NCBI GenBank assembly: GCA_015061185.1
Contig: SUWZ01000002.1
Location: 51,037 to 115,036 of the forward strand
DNA length: 64,000 nt
Direction of reading: 5' to 3'
From: Bacteroidales bacterium
GTDB taxonomy: Bacteria > Bacteroidota > Bacteroidia > Bacteroidales > Paludibacteraceae
Part shown: in pieces, positions 9,101 to 17,059 of the stretch
How the letters are laid out: every line of letters starts with the position of its first letter
Position numbering within the stretch: the first letter of the stretch is position 1
The notes under the pieces: generated by a model
The model's input: the letters and a program-made list of their open reading frames with translations, nothing else
Told to the model about the DNA's origin: nothing
Databases searched by the model: none
Translations under genes and position numbers: made by a program

Positions 9101-9790
9101 TTAAACAACCACTAAGTCGGCTACGTCCTGAATTCTATTTATTATTTCATTACTTTTTTTCTTTTCCGGATTTATCCACAAAGTTTTACAACCGCAAAAT
9201 TGTGCAGGCAAAATATCATTTTTGTAGGAATCACCCACAACTAATACTTCCTCAGATGAGAGACGCATTTCCTCGAGAGCAATTTGAAATATCTGTGGAT
9301 TGGGTTTTCTGACTCCTTTCTTTTGAGATTCTACTATTACGGAAAATTGTTCAATGAGATTTAATTCTTTTAAAACAGTCTCCACATTTCCGTAGTAATT
9401 TGTCACCATTGCTAATTGATAGGTTTGCTTTAGTTGCTCTAATATAGGTATATTCTTTTCAATATTTTTTTTTACGAAAGATAGTGCAGGTTGTACAATC
9501 TTATTAATTAATTGTTCTCTTTGGATATTATTGTTGTTTCTTGTTGATAATGAGTATATTAATAGTAGTTCTAACTCCACTTTTTTTTGCAATGTCATAC
9601 TTAAAGTATCTGTTGTCTCAATAATGGAGGAGTTTCCTAACATTTTCTCTACTTGTACATATACGGAATGAAATTCATTGTTGCTGATTTCTACTCCGGC
9701 TTTTTGGTAAAAGCTAAATAATAGTTTTTCCCAATGAATGCCATTTGTGTCAATTGTTCCGCCAAAATCAAAGATTATTCCTTTTATCAT
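9101..9790 (-). CDS. HAD-superfamily hydrolase, last gene of the lipid operon
   Basis: A 229-residue HAD hydrolase. Motif I is FDFGGTID (residues 7-14), with nucleophile Asp8 but Gly10 where the usual second Asp would be. Motif II is in MVTNYYGN, motif III Lys in KKGVRKPNPQIF, and motif IV is VVGDSYKNDI. It is the fourth gene of a tight operon (6 nt after the flippase-like gene). In that setting it could dephosphorylate a phosphatidylinositol-phosphate-type intermediate. The missing second Asp is known in some HAD branches and may alter the chemistry. The 3' end overlaps a repeat remnant. Confidence 0.8.
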   Translation of the reverse strand: MIKGIIFDFGGTIDTNGIHWEKLLFSFYQKAGVEISNNEFHSVYVQVEKMLGNSSIIETTDTLSMTLQKKVELELLLIYSLSTRNNNNIQREQLINKIVQPALSFVKKNIEKNIPILEQLKQTYQLAMVTNYYGNVETVLKELNLIEQFSVIVESQKKGVRKPNPQIFQIALEEMRLSSEEVLVVGDSYKNDILPAQFCGCKTLWINPEKKKSNEIINRIQDVADLVVV

Positions 9791-9796
9791 TATATT

Positions 9797-10777
9797 CTAT
9801 TTTATTTTTATCAAAATTATTCCTATAATCATCCAAAATAGTTCTCTTATTCGTGTTACAATGCTGATTGTAATGGCTAAGGTAGGGGAGAGGCCAAGGA
9901 GTTTCATGCTTAGTATAAACCCAGCTTCACGAGTGCCAATTTGTAAAGGCATAAAAAACAAAATATTTGCCAGTAGAGATGTAAATGCCATTATCAGAAT
10001 ACAATATATAAAGTTAATAGGTGTTTGATAAGCTGTAAATAGGAAATAGAGTTCTGCGCAACTTATAATCCTTGCTACCAATTCTATCATTAATGTTCCA
10101 TAAAATATTTTGGGATTGTTGTTCTGTAGTCCCCTTATTTGGGTGTCAATGATTTGAATGTTATTTTTGTTCTTTTCAATAAATTTTGTCACTATATGTT
10201 CTAATAATGGTAGGCGTTTTATACTCTTGAAAATACTATTTATTATCCCTTTTTTACAACCTTTTAATGTTAATTTGAATAGTAGCAAACAGATGATGAA
10301 TGATATTGACAAAGCTATTTTCCATGTCAAATCTAATGGGATAATCACCAATGTAAGTGTAATGGAAAGCATCCAAAATATAAAGTGTGCTAAAAAGTGC
10401 ATGGCGGAAAATAATATCACCGATGAGGTGGCTTTGTTGCTACCTAAATAAGGACTTAATTCTATAATTTTGTATGGCTCTCCTCCTATCAAACCCATAG
10501 GAGTGGCTGTGTTGATGGCAAATGTAGATAGAGTGATTTTGTATAGTTGAAAAAATCCTATTCGTCTTAAATCTTCTAAGTTATTGATAATCAATAGGCC
10601 GGATAGAGTATTAAGTAGATAAACTAATATCCATAGGCAAAGAATGGGTATTATCCACCATTCAATCTTTAGTAGATTATCGGTTATTGTTCCAATTCCT
10701 ATTTTGTATATCATCAATGCAAATGCAATAGTACCAATGAGCAAAAATAGGTTTTGTATTTTTGATTTATTATGCAT
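9797..10777 (-). CDS. Flippase-like membrane protein (LPG synthase TM / UPF0104 family)
   Basis: A 326-residue protein with about eight hydrophobic segments. It has family patterns NTLSGLLIINNL, FAINTATPMGLIGGEPYKI near residue 95 and, near the end, MPLQIGTREAGFIL. This is the membrane domain found in lysylphosphatidylglycerol synthases and in stand-alone lipid flippase-like proteins; the aminoacyl-transferase domain is absent. It overlaps the upstream CDP-alcohol phosphotransferase gene by 8 nt. Moving or presenting the lipid made by its neighbours is the natural inference. Confidence 0.8.
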   Translation of the reverse strand: MHNKSKIQNLFLLIGTIAFALMIYKIGIGTITDNLLKIEWWIIPILCLWILVYLLNTLSGLLIINNLEDLRRIGFFQLYKITLSTFAINTATPMGLIGGEPYKIIELSPYLGSNKATSSVILFSAMHFLAHFIFWMLSITLTLVIIPLDLTWKIALSISFIICLLLFKLTLKGCKKGIINSIFKSIKRLPLLEHIVTKFIEKNKNNIQIIDTQIRGLQNNNPKIFYGTLMIELVARIISCAELYFLFTAYQTPINFIYCILIMAFTSLLANILFFMPLQIGTREAGFILSMKLLGLSPTLAITISIVTRIRELFWMIIGIILIKIK

Positions 10778-11672
10778 TGTAGGTTACTCGTTTGCAGAAG
10801 AACTTACTTATTTGTTCTTGTTTGTAAATCATGTATAACAGTAGCAGGTTGAATATTGTTATCTCGCTATAGAAGTATAACTCCGGTTGTTCTATTAGTA
10901 GGGCGATGAATAGTATAATCATTCTGGTATTAAATGTTAGTATATTGGTGTATTTCATTAGATGTTTGTTCTTAATGCGAAAAAGGGTCGATAGTTGTTG
11001 TGGTATCGTTTCCCCATATTCTAATTTTATCTGTTTTATTAACTTCTGTAGCTGAGGTGAAAAGAATTCCTGCAGTTTTGTATAATTTTTATAAAAATAT
11101 AGGGCAATGATTGAAAGAGGTGCATGTTTGAAAGATAATTCTTTTATTCTTCTTTCGATATCAGCACTACACTCTATTTCACTTCTACTTCTTCCATAAA
11201 CAAAGAGTAGATGAATGTTTCTATGGTAGTCTGCCATTGCAGCTTGAATTACGTGCGAAATACCGGCAATGATGGCTACAATCCAAATATTAGGGTGCAT
11301 TGATGATAGTCGTAAACATAGTGAGATATAAATTGTGATAAACCATAAATCTCCTGCAACCCCATCTAATATTCTTCCTATTCGAGTGCTTTTCCCTGTT
11401 AGTCTTGCTAATTGTCCATCTGCACTATCATGTAGATTGGCTAATATCAGTAGTAGCATTCCGATGAAATTAATCTCTAACTGTGACGAGTAGAAGCAAA
11501 TTCCTGCTCCTATTCCCAATATAATGCTAATAAGAGTTACTCCGTTGGGTGTAACTTTTATTCTTTGGTAGGCATAGGCTAAATAATAGCCTATGGGACG
11601 AGTAAATTGAAGGTCAAGCCACTCTTCTGTATCTTCAGATTTTAGTGTTGACACATAGTTTGTTTTGTCCAT
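10770..11672 (-). CDS. CDP-alcohol phosphotransferase, probably inositol-lipid synthase
   Basis: A 300-residue membrane protein with the CDP-alcohol phosphotransferase signature HDSADGQLAR ... GRILDGVAGD (Asp82, Asp85, Gly86, Asp103, Asp108). The last Asp is five residues after the third, where the textbook spacing is four. Such enzymes transfer a phospho-alcohol from a CDP-linked donor onto an acceptor. With inositol-phosphate synthase and serine palmitoyltransferase nearby, phosphatidylinositol-phosphate or inositol-phosphoceramide synthesis is the best inference. Its start overlaps the upstream ATP-grasp gene by 38 nt, indicating coupled translation. Confidence 0.82.
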   Translation of the reverse strand: MDKTNYVSTLKSEDTEEWLDLQFTRPIGYYLAYAYQRIKVTPNGVTLISIILGIGAGICFYSSQLEINFIGMLLLILANLHDSADGQLARLTGKSTRIGRILDGVAGDLWFITIYISLCLRLSSMHPNIWIVAIIAGISHVIQAAMADYHRNIHLLFVYGRSRSEIECSADIERRIKELSFKHAPLSIIALYFYKNYTKLQEFFSPQLQKLIKQIKLEYGETIPQQLSTLFRIKNKHLMKYTNILTFNTRMIILFIALLIEQPELYFYSEITIFNLLLLYMIYKQEQISKFFCKRVTYNA

Positions 11673-12528
11673 AATTACTGAGAGTTTTGAAATTTTTATA
11701 GATACATTCCGCTATAGCTTCTGATGCTTTTTCTCGACATGGAGCAAAACTTGGCCAATCATTCAAATCTATCAAGTGTATTGCTCCTGTTGATGAGATA
11801 ATGGCATCTCCTCCATAGATTTGAATGCCTAATGAGATTGCTGCCTTTTGACAGATAAATTGAAATTTTTTTTCGGTAAATGGATAGTGGTGAGTCTTAC
11901 CATTAATTATTTCTTGATTGAATTTTGAATGGTTCATGTCGATGGGATAGAACCAATAAAAAAAATTGGTCCCCATAACTCCATAAAATTTTACTAAATC
12001 ACCTTCGATATGTTCTGATATAGCTACACTCTGTATATTTCTGTGAGAGAATTTTTGTATGAGTGTGTTCCATTCTTTGGGATTTTTACAGAAAGATACG
12101 TCTTCTTCTTGTTCGGCATGGAAATCACCTCTTTTAATCCAAACATTTTCTCCTCCAAGTTCATCTATTGCTTTTGTTACATCTTGGTTGATTGATACAA
12201 TTTTACTTTTAGGGTAGGGGATTTTATGCTTAATTAGTGTTTGTGTCATATTATTTCTGTAGCAACACTCTATGCCTCGTGCAGTGTTGATACTAAAGCA
12301 TCCTTTTTGTTCCAGTATTTTCATTTTTGCCACACTGCGTTTGTCCCTATACATTCCAAAATAGTATCGATAGGGTAATTCTTTGGTTATAAACTCTTCT
12401 TCTGAATACTCTCTGATTTTACATCCTTTTGCAATTAATTTTTCTATTGTTAGATGAAAAATTTGAGTGTCATTTCCTGTGTGGTTAGGTGAAAATTGTT
12501 TGCTTCTACTTATTCCTACAAGTTCCAT
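11635..12528 (-). CDS. ATP-grasp domain protein, first gene of the lipid operon
   Basis: A 297-residue soluble protein with ATP-grasp features: Lys in VWIKRGDFHAE, VAISEHIEGDLVKFYGV as hinge and substrate strand, and YGGDAIISSTGAIHLIDLNDWPS containing the Mg-binding Asp/Asn pair. RimK-like ligases and the inositol 1,3,4-trisphosphate 5/6-kinases share this fold, and the LIDLNDWPS ending is reminiscent of both. It is the first gene of a tight operon with lipid enzymes, so it could be a small-molecule ligase or kinase acting on the head group. No specific substrate can be read from the sequence. Confidence 0.7.
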   Translation of the reverse strand: MELVGISRSKQFSPNHTGNDTQIFHLTIEKLIAKGCKIREYSEEEFITKELPYRYYFGMYRDKRSVAKMKILEQKGCFSINTARGIECCYRNNMTQTLIKHKIPYPKSKIVSINQDVTKAIDELGGENVWIKRGDFHAEQEEDVSFCKNPKEWNTLIQKFSHRNIQSVAISEHIEGDLVKFYGVMGTNFFYWFYPIDMNHSKFNQEIINGKTHHYPFTEKKFQFICQKAAISLGIQIYGGDAIISSTGAIHLIDLNDWPSFAPCREKASEAIAECIYKNFKTLSNYGQNKLCVNTKI

Positions 12529-12752
12529 GATTGTCTCTGTTTTCTACATCTTTATAACAACTTTATTGATTTTTGGTTTGATGAAAAATTAGAACTATGA
12601 TATTTTATACCTTGTATGTGTAAATCGAAGTGTTTTATACCCTTTTTTATTAACTAAGTCATTGGAGAATTGCTTGCATATCTCCAAAAATATAATACTG
12701 CCGAAATTTAGAACCTTTTCTGAATTAAGAAAATACCCTTAATTTAGCGACT

Positions 12753-13034
12753 ATGAAGAGAAGTGTGGACAACAATATTATGGGACGGTGGTTCTTCAAG
12801 AAGGAGACCAGCGAAACTACCTTTGGAATAACCCTGCCGGGCAGGAGCTACAATGCCCACATCTTGCGCCACGGCTTCACCGGGCACGAGAAAGAGAGCG
12901 ACCTTGCCGAAGGCATCTACACCACTAAATACCGCTTCTACGACGCCCGAATGGGAAGATGGCTGAGCGTGGATCCGCTGTTTGAGAAGTACGTGGGTAT
13001 GAGTCCGTACAACTATTGTATGCTCAATCGGTGA
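12753..13034 (+). pseudogene. Rhs repeat-associated core remnant with frameshift
   Basis: The 93 codons encode the Rhs core hallmark: LPGRSYNAHI, HGFTGHEKESDL, YRFYDARMGRWLSVDPL and SPYNYCMLN. They lack all upstream Rhs/YD repeats. The frame stops right after CMLNR. Restoring one base at ~13029 (CGG to C-CGG) reads NPVKLVD, the expected Rhs continuation, so a single-base deletion is likely. Base composition is clearly GC-richer than the surroundings. A broken fragment of a polymorphic-toxin or wall-associated Rhs gene, probably acquired; unlikely to be functional. Confidence 0.8.
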
Positions 13035-13103
13035 AGTTGGTGGATTGGAATTGTTTGTCGGCTTGCGGATTTTTTTGTAATTTGAGATTTAGGGGGGCAA
13101 CAA

Positions 13104-13137
13104 TAAAAAAAGAGCGTTAATTTTTCAATCAACGCTC
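13104..13137 (-). terminator. Terminator of the 13168-14223 gene
   Basis: A 7-bp stem (13112-13118 with 13131-13137, GAGCGTT/AACGCTC) has an A-run at 13104-13111 on the plus strand, which is a T-run on the minus strand. This fits Rho-independent termination 31 nt after the minus-strand gene. Confidence 0.75.
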
Positions 13138-13167
13138 CTTTGTGTATTTAATGTGTATTAGATTGTC

Positions 13168-14223
13168 TTATCTTTCAGCTTTCAACAATTTGTTTGTATA
13201 ACTTTTTCCATCAACAACAATGCGTAAAGCATATTTGCCAGGATTTAAAGAAGATACATTAAAGTTGTAAGTTTGTTGTCCTGCAGAAATTCTTTCAGAC
13301 ATTAATTGTCTCATAACTTTACCATTCATGTCCAAGATGTCAATTGAGATTTCTGCGTCTTTTTCAATGGTTAATGCTACGTTAATATACTCTGTGAACG
13401 GATTTGGAGTAACCAAATAGTTGAAATCTGCATCATCATTGCTCTCTTTTGATCCTCTTACTGTTACGTTCTTAATGGCATCATTTCCATATACAGCAGG
13501 AATTTCCATAAACATCTCTTTAGATACACTATTTCCACATTTGCAATTGCAATCAGATGCCACTTCACTTTCTACTGCAATGATTACAGGGTATCTTGCG
13601 CCATCTACAAAATATTGATAACGAACTGTGTGAATTGTGTATTTGGAATTATTGAACTCTTGTAGATAGTTTTTCTCAACTTTCACGCGCAATGCGTTGT
13701 AGTAAACATTGCCATTTGGCAATATCAAGGTTCCGTATGCATCTGCCTTTGTAGAGTACGTTCCATCTATGTAACTTGTGATATTAGCTGTCTCATAAGT
13801 TCCAACCATTGCTCCTAACTTAGAATCGCCGTAAGACATCGGGAAGAACAAATCAACAATTGGCTCTTCGAACTTGATTGTTGTATTTTTTGACTTCAAT
13901 CCAAAATATCTTTTCTCAGAAGGTGTGATTTCAAATAGTGTATTTTTTTGTCCTCCTTCATCGCAACTCAAACGATAGCCCTCTACCGAACTATTGGTTA
14001 AATCGCTTTCTTGGTTGATATACATATCATTTAAGATTTTGGACTTAGAGAAATCCCACACTAAATTTCCGCCTGCTTCACCTTGTGAAACATACTCTAT
14101 CTTCTTCATGTTGCGATAATCTCCTGGTCTCAACCCGTTTGCATCGTATGTCAAACGATATTGAGCGAATGATACACTCGCTAACATTGTCAATAAAATT
14201 GTTAGTGTAAACGTTTTTTTCAT
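13168..14223 (-). CDS. Secreted protein of unknown function with T9SS sorting domain
   Basis: The start is set at 14223 (MKKTFTLTILL), which gives a clean signal peptide cut after VSFA and has GGATC 5 nt upstream; the longer frame to 14283 adds 20 non-signal residues. The mature part (~residues 20-265) contains no family I recognise. It has a Cys cluster DCNCKCG near residue 232 and is otherwise beta-rich with many Asn and Tyr. The last ~80 residues (LVTPNPFTEYINVAL to YTNKLLKAER) form a type A T9SS sorting domain, so export to the cell surface is likely. Monocistronic, with its own terminator. Confidence 0.8.
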   Translation of the reverse strand: MKKTFTLTILLTMLASVSFAQYRLTYDANGLRPGDYRNMKKIEYVSQGEAGGNLVWDFSKSKILNDMYINQESDLTNSSVEGYRLSCDEGGQKNTLFEITPSEKRYFGLKSKNTTIKFEEPIVDLFFPMSYGDSKLGAMVGTYETANITSYIDGTYSTKADAYGTLILPNGNVYYNALRVKVEKNYLQEFNNSKYTIHTVRYQYFVDGARYPVIIAVESEVASDCNCKCGNSVSKEMFMEIPAVYGNDAIKNVTVRGSKESNDDADFNYLVTPNPFTEYINVALTIEKDAEISIDILDMNGKVMRQLMSERISAGQQTYNFNVSSLNPGKYALRIVVDGKSYTNKLLKAER

Positions 14224-14714
14224 TGTTGATCCTTTTTTTGTTAAACGTTGTAAAGATAAGTAAAGTTTTTGTATATTAATCATATTGCTATCAACAAATT
14301 CGCAATTTTTTTATGTAAATTTCTTAATTTGTTGAATATTAGATTATAATTAGAGTTTGCTTGACTAATATTTCGCCAAAATATCCATAGAAATCGATCA
14401 ATTGAAAATAGTTTTTCCTCTCAAATTTTGATTTTTAATAGGTTCAATAAATCAGATCGAGATGATTTTTAAGAACATTTTGCTTAGGTTGATTATATTC
14501 ATGAACCTTTCCGTTTAGCTAAATGAGCAAAGTGAAACTTGTTTCTGCTTTGCCATGGCGAGAACAGAAACACGCAAGTGATTGGAACGATGCGGGTGTT
14601 GTAACAGAAAGAATATAACTAAGTTCAGTGAAATAAATTCAAAAGAATCCGAAACTTATTTGGTGCCGAAAATAGAAATTGATTATGATAAAATTAATAT
14701 TCCTTAATGTTTTT
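14224..14714. other. Intergenic stretch with hairpin and repeat fragments
   Basis: No convincing gene. It holds a hairpin at 14527-14553 (GCAAAG ... CTTTGC with an inner GAAAC/GTTTC pair) and, at about 14630-14672, degenerate pieces of the repeat families (GAAATAAATTCAAAA, GTGCCGAAAATAG). The upstream part presumably holds the promoter of the minus-strand gene ending at 14223, but I see no clear TAnnTTTG match. Confidence 0.5.
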
Positions 14715-15338
14715 CTATTTGTCTTGATTTTCTTCTGGTTTGATTTTAGGGAGTGCAATCTCAAATTTTATTGCTATGATACGTGTCATTGCCACACTTA
14801 CTGCGCAGGTAATTTGAGCCAATTCATTTCCTATTCCAAAGTGAGAACATGTGAAATAGACTATACCTCCTATAATACAGGCGATAGCATAGATGTCTTT
14901 CCTAAAAATTAGCGGTATCTGATTAATAAATATATCCCTAATTACACCTCCTGCAGCTCCGGTAATCATTCCCATCATTATTGCAACCCAATTGTCAAAT
15001 CCCATTGATAATGTTTTTTCTATTCCTACTACTGTGAACAATGCCAATCCGATTGTATCGAATATGAAAAAAGTGTTGTTGAATCGAAATAGGTGTACTC
15101 TAAAGAATATAACAAATAGAAGTGCTATGCCAGACCAAATTAAATAGCTGGCATTTAACATCCAAAATGGGGTAATACCTAAACATAGGTCTCTGATTGT
15201 TCCTCCGCCAATTGCTGTAACCAACCCTACAATATAGGCTCCGAATAAATCAAATTGTTTATTGGCTGCCATCCGAATCCCACTTATGGCAAAGGCAAAT
15301 GTTCCAATGTATTCTAGTATATCTGTAAATGAAATCAT
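14715..15338 (-). CDS. TRIC-type cation channel family protein (YicG/YadS-like)
   Basis: A 207-residue membrane protein made of two similar three-helix halves. Each has the family glycine motif: AIGGGTIRDLCLG near residue 42 and GAAGGVIRDIFINQIPLIF near residue 127. This is the UPF0126/TRIC family, in which bacterial members form homotrimeric monovalent-cation channels in the inner membrane. The start overlaps the upstream MerR-type regulator gene by 4 nt, so the two are co-translated. Confidence 0.88.
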   Translation of the reverse strand: MISFTDILEYIGTFAFAISGIRMAANKQFDLFGAYIVGLVTAIGGGTIRDLCLGITPFWMLNASYLIWSGIALLFVIFFRVHLFRFNNTFFIFDTIGLALFTVVGIEKTLSMGFDNWVAIMMGMITGAAGGVIRDIFINQIPLIFRKDIYAIACIIGGIVYFTCSHFGIGNELAQITCAVSVAMTRIIAIKFEIALPKIKPEENQDK

Positions 15339-15706
15339 TCTATTGCTTCTGTTTGTTCTTCTGATGTTGTGATTATTTGTACATTTTCTTTAAATGTTTT
15401 CCTTAATTCGGATATTTCTTTTTTTACTTTCCTTAATTTATAGGTTATTATTTGTCTTTTCCTTATTTCATCATAATTCTTTTCAAAAAGGATCTTCGCT
15501 CCTTCAATTTTCATTTTTTGTTCATGTAACAAATATTTTATCACTTTTATTTGTTCTATTTCATTTTGGGTGTATAGTCGGTGATTCCCTTCGCTTCGTT
15601 TTGGGGAAATTTGTGGAAATTCTTTCTCCCAAAATCGAATCGTGGATGCTTCTATTTCTAAAATTTTAGATACTTCGCTTGTTGTATAATATATTTTCTT
15701 TGACAT
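15335..15706 (-). CDS. MerR-family transcriptional regulator
   Basis: A 123-residue protein whose first ~75 residues are a MerR winged helix-turn-helix: YYTTSEVSKILEIEASTIRF, WEKEFPQ, KRSEGNHRLYT, then IEQIKVIKYLLHEQKMKIEGAK. A Lys/Glu-rich coiled-coil tail of ~40 residues follows, without effector-binding cysteines. Such short MerR proteins are widespread in Bacteroidota and often poorly characterised. It overlaps the TRIC channel gene by 4 nt and may regulate it. Confidence 0.88.
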   Translation of the reverse strand: MSKKIYYTTSEVSKILEIEASTIRFWEKEFPQISPKRSEGNHRLYTQNEIEQIKVIKYLLHEQKMKIEGAKILFEKNYDEIRKRQIITYKLRKVKKEISELRKTFKENVQIITTSEEQTEAIE

Positions 15707-15987
15707 GAATCTTTTGTTGCCGTTTTTTATTCTATTTAGGATCTATTTTCTACTATTTCTGTTTACTTGAGCCTCTTACATAGTTTTATATAGAGTTTTT
15801 ATCAATGTTAAACAATAAAATAATGGGCAGGTTAGAGTTAGCCTAAGAAATTGTTTTAAATTCTATTGAAAGAAATATTTTTGTCATCAATTGATCTTAA
15901 TAAATTTAAAACGATTCTATAGACTCTATAATTATCAGAAATGAAGCGTTAAACCTTTAAGTTGCACTTGTTTTTTAGAAAAGTGCT

Positions 15988-16947
15988 TTAATCAAATACT
16001 TGACCGCTGTTTGAGGTGATTTGAATCATTTCGTCATATTGTTCCGGCGATAAATCCATGTAGTAATGGTTTCGAGGGTCTGTCACTTTCCCACGATAAT
16101 GCACTTCATAATGAAGGTGAGGACCGGTTGATTTTCCGGTATTTCCCATATAGGCAATTACATCACCTCTTTTAACCTTTTTTCCTACCCGTTGTTTGCT
16201 AACAAATCCATTCAGATGGGCATACAACGTCTTATAGCCATATCCATGATTTATGATAACGGTATTACCGTATCCCTGTTGCCATCCTTGAAATTCCACA
16301 ATACCATCTCCGGTTGCAAAAATTTCTGTCCCGGTATCTCCTGAAAAATCCATTCCGGCATGAAATTTAGGCGTTTTGTAAATAGGATCGATACGCATAC
16401 CATAACCGGAAGCCATTCTTCGTAAGTCTTTATTCATTACAGGTTGAATAGCAGGGATACATTGCAACATTTCTTCCTTGTTTTTTATCATATTCACCAC
16501 TTCGTCAAAAGAGACAGATTGAATATAGAGTTGTCTTCTTATTTCATCAATCTTTTTTGTGGTATTGACAGCAATCTCCATGTTTGTTTGATCTTGCAAA
16601 TCGATATAATTTCCGGATTGGTAATTTCCTCGTCTGATTTTACTATCAATAGGTTCTGCTTGAAGAATAACACGATACATTTGATCATCTCTCAATTGTA
16701 TGTCAGTTAATACCTCCTGAATTTCCTCTAATTGAGAGTTTAAAATTCGATATTGTGTTTCTAATTGATTGTTTTTACTTTCTAACTTTGAACGTAGAAA
16801 CAAAAAGAAAATGGCAAAAAAGGCTATACCGATAAATAAACCACTGAAAATGTGAGACATAAAGTTGCTAAGTTTATGCCTTATAGTGTTGTCTATCCTT
16901 TCGAAAGATAGTGTTTTAGGATTAAATTGAAATTTTGCTTTTGACAT
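15988..16947 (-). CDS. M23-family (LytM) cell-wall endopeptidase, membrane anchored
   Basis: A 319-residue protein with a cytoplasmic N-tail, one membrane helix at about residues 34-51 and a coiled coil at ~52-90. The periplasmic zinc endopeptidase domain of M23 type lies at ~185-285, with ligands in HAGMDFSG (HxxxD) and GPHLHYEVH (HxH) and the YGNTVIINHG motif between. It likely cleaves peptidoglycan cross-bridges or activates an amidase during growth or division. It is divergent from alaS; both promoters lie in the 112-bp spacer. Confidence 0.9.
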   Translation of the reverse strand: MSKAKFQFNPKTLSFERIDNTIRHKLSNFMSHIFSGLFIGIAFFAIFFLFLRSKLESKNNQLETQYRILNSQLEEIQEVLTDIQLRDDQMYRVILQAEPIDSKIRRGNYQSGNYIDLQDQTNMEIAVNTTKKIDEIRRQLYIQSVSFDEVVNMIKNKEEMLQCIPAIQPVMNKDLRRMASGYGMRIDPIYKTPKFHAGMDFSGDTGTEIFATGDGIVEFQGWQQGYGNTVIINHGYGYKTLYAHLNGFVSKQRVGKKVKRGDVIAYMGNTGKSTGPHLHYEVHYRGKVTDPRNHYYMDLSPEQYDEMIQITSNSGQVFD

Positions 16948-16989
16948 AAATACCTGGTCTGAAATAAAGATAATTACGAAAAAACTTCA

Positions 16990-16997
16990 CAAAGATA
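16990..16997 (-). promoter_or_regulatory. Bacteroidota -7 element for the M23 gene
   Basis: The minus strand reads TATCTTTG, an exact TAnnTTTG match, 43 nt before the M23 start codon. Confidence 0.65.
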
Positions 16998-17029
16998 GTT
17001 TTTTTTATGGAAAACTGCTAATAAAATAT

Positions 17030-17037
17030 TATTTTTG
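17030..17037 (+). promoter_or_regulatory. Bacteroidota -7 element for alaS
   Basis: TATTTTTG matches TAnnTTTG and lies 22 nt before the alaS ATG, back to back with the M23 promoter. No clear TTTG -33 element is visible. Confidence 0.6.
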
Positions 17038-17059
17038 CACGAAGAACAATTAAGAAAAA

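Noticed and set aside
12753..13034. Active Rhs toxin system
   Set aside because: Core only, frameshifted, no repeats, toxin tip or immunity gene.
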